Below are positions 59,965-64,000 of a DNA stretch of 64,000 nucleotides, in pieces; positions within the stretch are counted from its first letter, which is position 1, and the number at the start of each line of letters is the position of its first letter. The notes beneath the pieces were generated by a model. The model made no database searches, had not been told where the DNA came from, and saw only the letters and a list, made by a program, of their open reading frames with translations. The position numbers and the translations under genes are program-made. Where the stretch lies: assembly GCA_038502395.1 (NCBI GenBank), contig JARJIL010000006.1, positions 22,041,001 through 22,105,000 of the forward strand, written 5' to 3'. The DNA is from Dittrichia graveolens (taxonomy: Eukaryota > Streptophyta > Magnoliopsida > Asterales > Asteraceae).

Positions 59965-60811
59965 CTAGTATTTTACCCGCGCGATGCGGCGGGGTAAAAT
60001 AGTTTCATTTGTCGACTTGTCAATTCAACATGTTATTTGTGATGTTGCCGGAGAATATGGTGGTTGTGATCTTCGTACAAATATCAAGTTAACACAACAT
60101 TTACGTTTAAATAACAACATTATATTCTTGTATGAACGAATTCATACCATCTTTTACGATCATATTATATGATAGAATATAAAACTTTTTGAAAACAGTA
60201 ACTAACGTGACAATTATTTAGATCATGCTAAATACATATGTACTTTACTCATCACGCAACACTTCTTTGTAGACAGTTATAAGGTATATATATGCAAAGT
60301 ATTCTGGTCTGTTTTTTGTCATTAAATTCATGACAGTTTTTTGTAATTAATTTTTTGACAGTTTTAAAGTGTTTAAGATAACTGCTGGAACATATTGTAA
60401 ATAATGCTATTTGAGTTGTACTATTTTAAAAGTGTTAAAATTATTGCTGGAAGTTATTGTAAAACATGTTATATTACTTGTACTACTTAACTTAAAAAAT
60501 TGTTTTTAAAAAAAGCTAAATGTAATTAAATTATGACAGTTTTAAATGCTGAAAGTTATTGTAAAGTATTAATTATGTATTTAAATTATCTTAAATGCTG
60601 AAAGTTATTGTAAAGTATTAATTATGTATTTAAATTCTGAAGATCATTGTTGGAACATATTGTAAATAATGCTATTTGAGTTGTACTATTTTAAAAGTGT
60701 TAAGATTGTTGCTAAAAGTTATTGTAAAACATGCTATATTACTTATACTACTTAACTTAAAAAATTGTCTTAAAAAAAGTTAAATGCTTTATAGAGTAGT
60801 AAAGATATAGA
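59965..60811 (-). mobile_element. Helitron-like element C (minus), about 850 bp
   Basis: The minus-strand 3' end at 59965-59998 has the strong hairpin CCCGCCGCATCGCGCGGG, then TAAAATACTAGT. The 5' end is near TCTATATCTTTACTACTC (about 60794-60811). Inside, a duplicated segment (60375-60520 and 60650-60790) shares GGAACATATTGTAAATAATG, GAGTTGTACTATTTTAAAAG and ACTACTTAACTTAAAAAATTG. No Rep or helicase coding. Confidence 0.65.
60375..60790. repeat. Internal duplication in Helitron C, about 275-bp offset
   Basis: Copy 1 (about 60375-60520) and copy 2 (about 60650-60790) share long words. A second short direct repeat between them (AAATGCTGAAAGTTATTGTA at 60546 and 60594) has a 48-bp offset. Confidence 0.85.
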
Positions 60812-61034
60812 TATAAACTCAATAGTAGTTATATTTTAGTTGGGTTGAGAAACATATCATTATTAATCATTAAATTTCTAGATTATACAATTTTTAATTT
60901 TTTTTTATTAAAAAGAAACATGGTCATATGATATCGTATAACATATTTCGGGAAATCGTTACTAAAAACCTCTTTAACTATTCATTATATTTTGTTTCAT
61001 TTTGAACCTAGATGATGTATTATATAAATATATA

Positions 61035-61362
61035 TCTATAGTATATTATAAAGTATTTACGTCTTTTGAACTCTTAAATTTTAAGTATTTTAAAATTACT
61101 AAATTAACCCTCATATAACTAAATGATAATTATTGAATAAAGTAACTATTAAATAGAGTAAAAGATTCTTATATTCTATTTTAATAAATAAACCTTCTAT
61201 ATTTAAAAAAAATCAAGTCAATACAAATTAACTTTATTTTTAAAATATATTTTCATAACCAAACCTTTAATTTTAAATATTCTATCATGTAATAAATATT
61301 TTAATGTAACTATCGAGTAAAAATTATTTGATACCGCCGTATTACGCGGGTACTATGCTAGC
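61035..61362 (+). mobile_element. Small non-autonomous Helitron, about 328 bp
   Basis: Starts TCTATAGTATATTATAAAG and ends ACCGCCGTATTACGCGGG, TACTATGCTAG. The hairpin (CCGC/GCGG) lies 9 bp before CTAG. Its body aligns with the first ~280 bp of the Helitron at 32091, so it is a short deletion derivative of the same family. A GT/TA microsatellite follows. Confidence 0.7.
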
Positions 61363-64000
61363 GCACGTATGTGTGTGTGTATATATATATATATATTGTT
61401 GGTGATGTTTTCAATCTTTCATAAGTATTAAGTAGTAGCTAACTAGCTATCATCTTAAAAAGTTACAAGTAGGTATATCGATGTAATAATAAAGTAACCA
61501 TTTTCTTATAACACTCATTTGATAATTCAACAAGTTTCTAATTATCCGCACGATACGTTGGGTCGAAAGAAAGTGAATACATTAGCTCATACATATATTC
61601 CTATTTTTTTAATAGTTATCAAGTTTTAATATTGTTACACAAAAATAATTCAAACCATTACTAACAATTAAAAAAATCATGCAAATAATATCTAATTTTC
61701 AAAACATTATTTAGCTTATTTCAGTTAGTTAAGATGTAAATACGTACATTTGTTTTACTTGTATTCCGTTTTTTTTAACTTAGTTTACTTAGCTCTACTT
61801 CTTGTAAGACTAATAAGTTGGAGAAAGAATTTCAATGAACATTTTAATTAAATTATTATCGTAGATATTTTCACAATATAGATGAATAAAAGATATATCT
61901 TTATTTCAACTTTATAAAAGATTTGAAATTATTAAGATAACAAAATACAAATACATCTTTTATACAAAGCGAAAGTATATTTTATAACATAATAAGTGAG
62001 TTTGTGGAGAAAGAAGAAAGAAAACTAATACCACCCCCACACACATATATATCATGATAAATTACTACTATCAAGTATATTTTATAAAAATGATGTGAAA
62101 AAAGGTGAGGTAGCAAATAATCATGAATTTGTGAAGATAGAAGAAAGAGAAAGAAGAAAAGAGAATAATTACTATTTATTATCATAATAAATTAATATCT
62201 CATGTTTATTTAACATCTCATGAGTTTTTATTAAAATGACAAAAAAAATTGATATCTAAATATTATAAATATAATAACATAAGTTTCTTGTAACATCTCC
62301 TGATTATTGTTAATGTTATATCTAAATACAATAAATATAAACATAAATATATCTAAATATGAAACTCAATCCTTGTTTAAAACTTCTATAAATTTAGATG
62401 ATTGTTAAAGAAACTTATGTTTTATATTTATTATATTTTGTCTCATATTAGTTTTTATTAAGTTAGAATTGAATCTTATTATAAATTAAGTAATCTTTTT
62501 TAGTTAATAGTAGTATCTTATTTTATGTTAAGCAATTTTTAGTTATCAAACAATATATACTTTCCTTAATTTACTGTAAAAAAAGAATTTTAAATAGTAC
62601 TATAAATGAAAGATATAAATAAAGAGAAGTGATACATCCTCCTACTTTTTCTCCTACTTATCCTCTTACTCACAAGATCAATATAAATGTCAAAATAAAT
62701 GAAGGATACTAGGAAAGAAAATTAAAAGACTCTACATGTCATCTTGTGGTAAGTAGGATGGTGAAGTAGAAGAATATATCATTTTTCATAAATAAAAGAC
62801 AAAGAAAAGATAAAACAATAAAAATAGGGTAAAATAATTATAAAACAATAATAAAGTAATAATTAGAAAATAAAATAAAGTAAAAACAATTAGTTTATAA
62901 TTGAATGATGGGTGTGGAAGAACCAAAACTAGATGGACATGTAGACTAAGATATCTCCAACAACACCCTTGAACAAAAGGTTTCTCCCCTTTCCTTCGTT
63001 ATAATTGGTATCACGGGAAATAATTAGGCTGGACTCTAACATTTAAGCCAGTTAGTCATTTAGGTAATTTAATAATTAAAGTGTTATATCAGTACCTAAA
63101 GTAAGAGCTATAAACTACACAAATCATTTCCCCTTTATATTAATCATGGTACCAAACAAAAGAAGATATATAGAAATTGTTTTTTTCCTTTTTACCATAA
63201 AACTCACACGTCCATTAAATTTATTTTTAAATCTACATCTTCTTTGTCACAAAATTAAACATACTCTTAAATTTACATCTTGTTCATGAGACATGAACTT
63301 AACTTAGGACTTTGATAATCATTTTAAACACCTGATACCCTAAATCAAATATCCATTGGTCGAATGGAAATAGTTATAGAGGAAATAGTATATGCACGTA
63401 TCTAAGTTAGGTTTTATATACAACAATGAATCTAGAAATTTGTATTAGGATATTCATTTTCTAATAAAGTTATATGTTAATCAAGTATTTACGTTAATCT
63501 AATTAGATATTGACTTTTCAGTTTTCAGGTCTGAGTTTTTGGTTCGGGTTTCAGTTTAGTTTTTCCAATCCAATAAACATTTAAGTCAAATACTCATAAA
63601 TAATGTTTGATTTACATATTAAAAAACTCAAAATGTAGAATGTCATTTGGCAAGATTCAAATAGGCAAATGACAAGCAAAGTTTTTACTATTTTTTTTTC
63701 CGATTTGTGATTAAGAGGTAGAAAACAATCACCAATTTTTTCCTTCTCTAATTTGCTCCATTTTGACTTTTTGAATAATATGTTTTATTATTGTAGTATT
63801 GGGTTTAAAACTTAAAATTCACTCTACTAAACTATATTGCATTAGTTTTAATTTTTAAACTTAGCTATTTTGGACTTTTGTGGATTTGTTTTTAGATTTT
63901 TATTTTTCTTAGGGTTTACTACTTATAAGTGTACCGAACTTGTCACTTTTTGCTATTGTATATACCCAACTTTCAAAACTACCATTTAGTGTATTGAAGT
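61363..64000. other. AT-rich intergenic DNA, no gene
   Basis: No coding frame with recognisable content. It holds a (GT)n(TA)n tract (61373-61397) and a foldback MITE-like segment (62625-62795). The frame at 61982-62185 is low-complexity and has no motif. Confidence 0.6.
62625..62795. mobile_element. Foldback MITE-like segment
   Basis: The left arm GTGATACATCCTCCTACTTT...ACTCACAAGAT and the right arm ATCTTGTGGTAAGTAGGATG...GAATATATCAT are imperfect inverted repeats of about 45 bp. A related single arm is at 57785-57860. Confidence 0.5.

Overview
This window is nuclear DNA from a flowering plant, almost certainly a eudicot. Six genes are split by U-rich GT-AG introns and sit in AT-rich DNA filled with solo LTRs, Helitrons, MITEs and SINEs. 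The repeat style would fit an asterid such as a daisy-family plant, but nothing read here proves that. All gene models were built by hand from splice sites and reading-frame continuity.

Layout. 341-4387 (-): pinin/SDK/MemA-like splicing-associated protein, 10 exons, 419 aa. 7546-12177 (-): 552-aa Ser-rich nuclear-type protein with FPSLG and FLKSLGWEE motifs, 5 exons. 12.9-27.8 kb: gene-free repeat block holding two independent cases of a solo LTR nested inside another solo LTR, a probable Copia solo LTR, tandem duplications, minisatellites and a SINE. 28027-31331 (+): MEKK1-type MAPKKK, 8 exons, 503 aa. 31.3-33.9 kb: SINE and a 1.5-kb non-autonomous Helitron. 37595-38521 (+): DUF1644 zinc-finger-like protein, 308 aa, probably with a long 5'UTR intron. 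39749-45101 (+): ribosome assembly factor MRT4, 8 exons, 229 aa, behind site II and telo-box promoter motifs. 45.8-47.1 kb: long-TIR Mutator-like element. 48243-57545 (-): PYM (partner of Y14 and Mago). Its third intron holds a 4.7-kb Copia retrotransposon in the same orientation, and its last exon carries an apparent +1 frameshift. 57.6-64 kb: no gene; a cluster of Helitrons whose ends abut TA/GT microsatellites.

The genes do not form a pathway cluster, although four concern RNA or ribosome biology (pinin, the Ser-rich protein perhaps, MRT4, PYM), which is probably chance. I found no previously undescribed biological system. The observations most worth a second look are the PYM frameshift, the young but broken Copia with 117-bp non-TG/CA LTRs, the doubly nested solo LTRs with exact target-site duplications, the Helitron cluster, and one GGTGGCAA-ended repeat family recurring in introns of most genes here.
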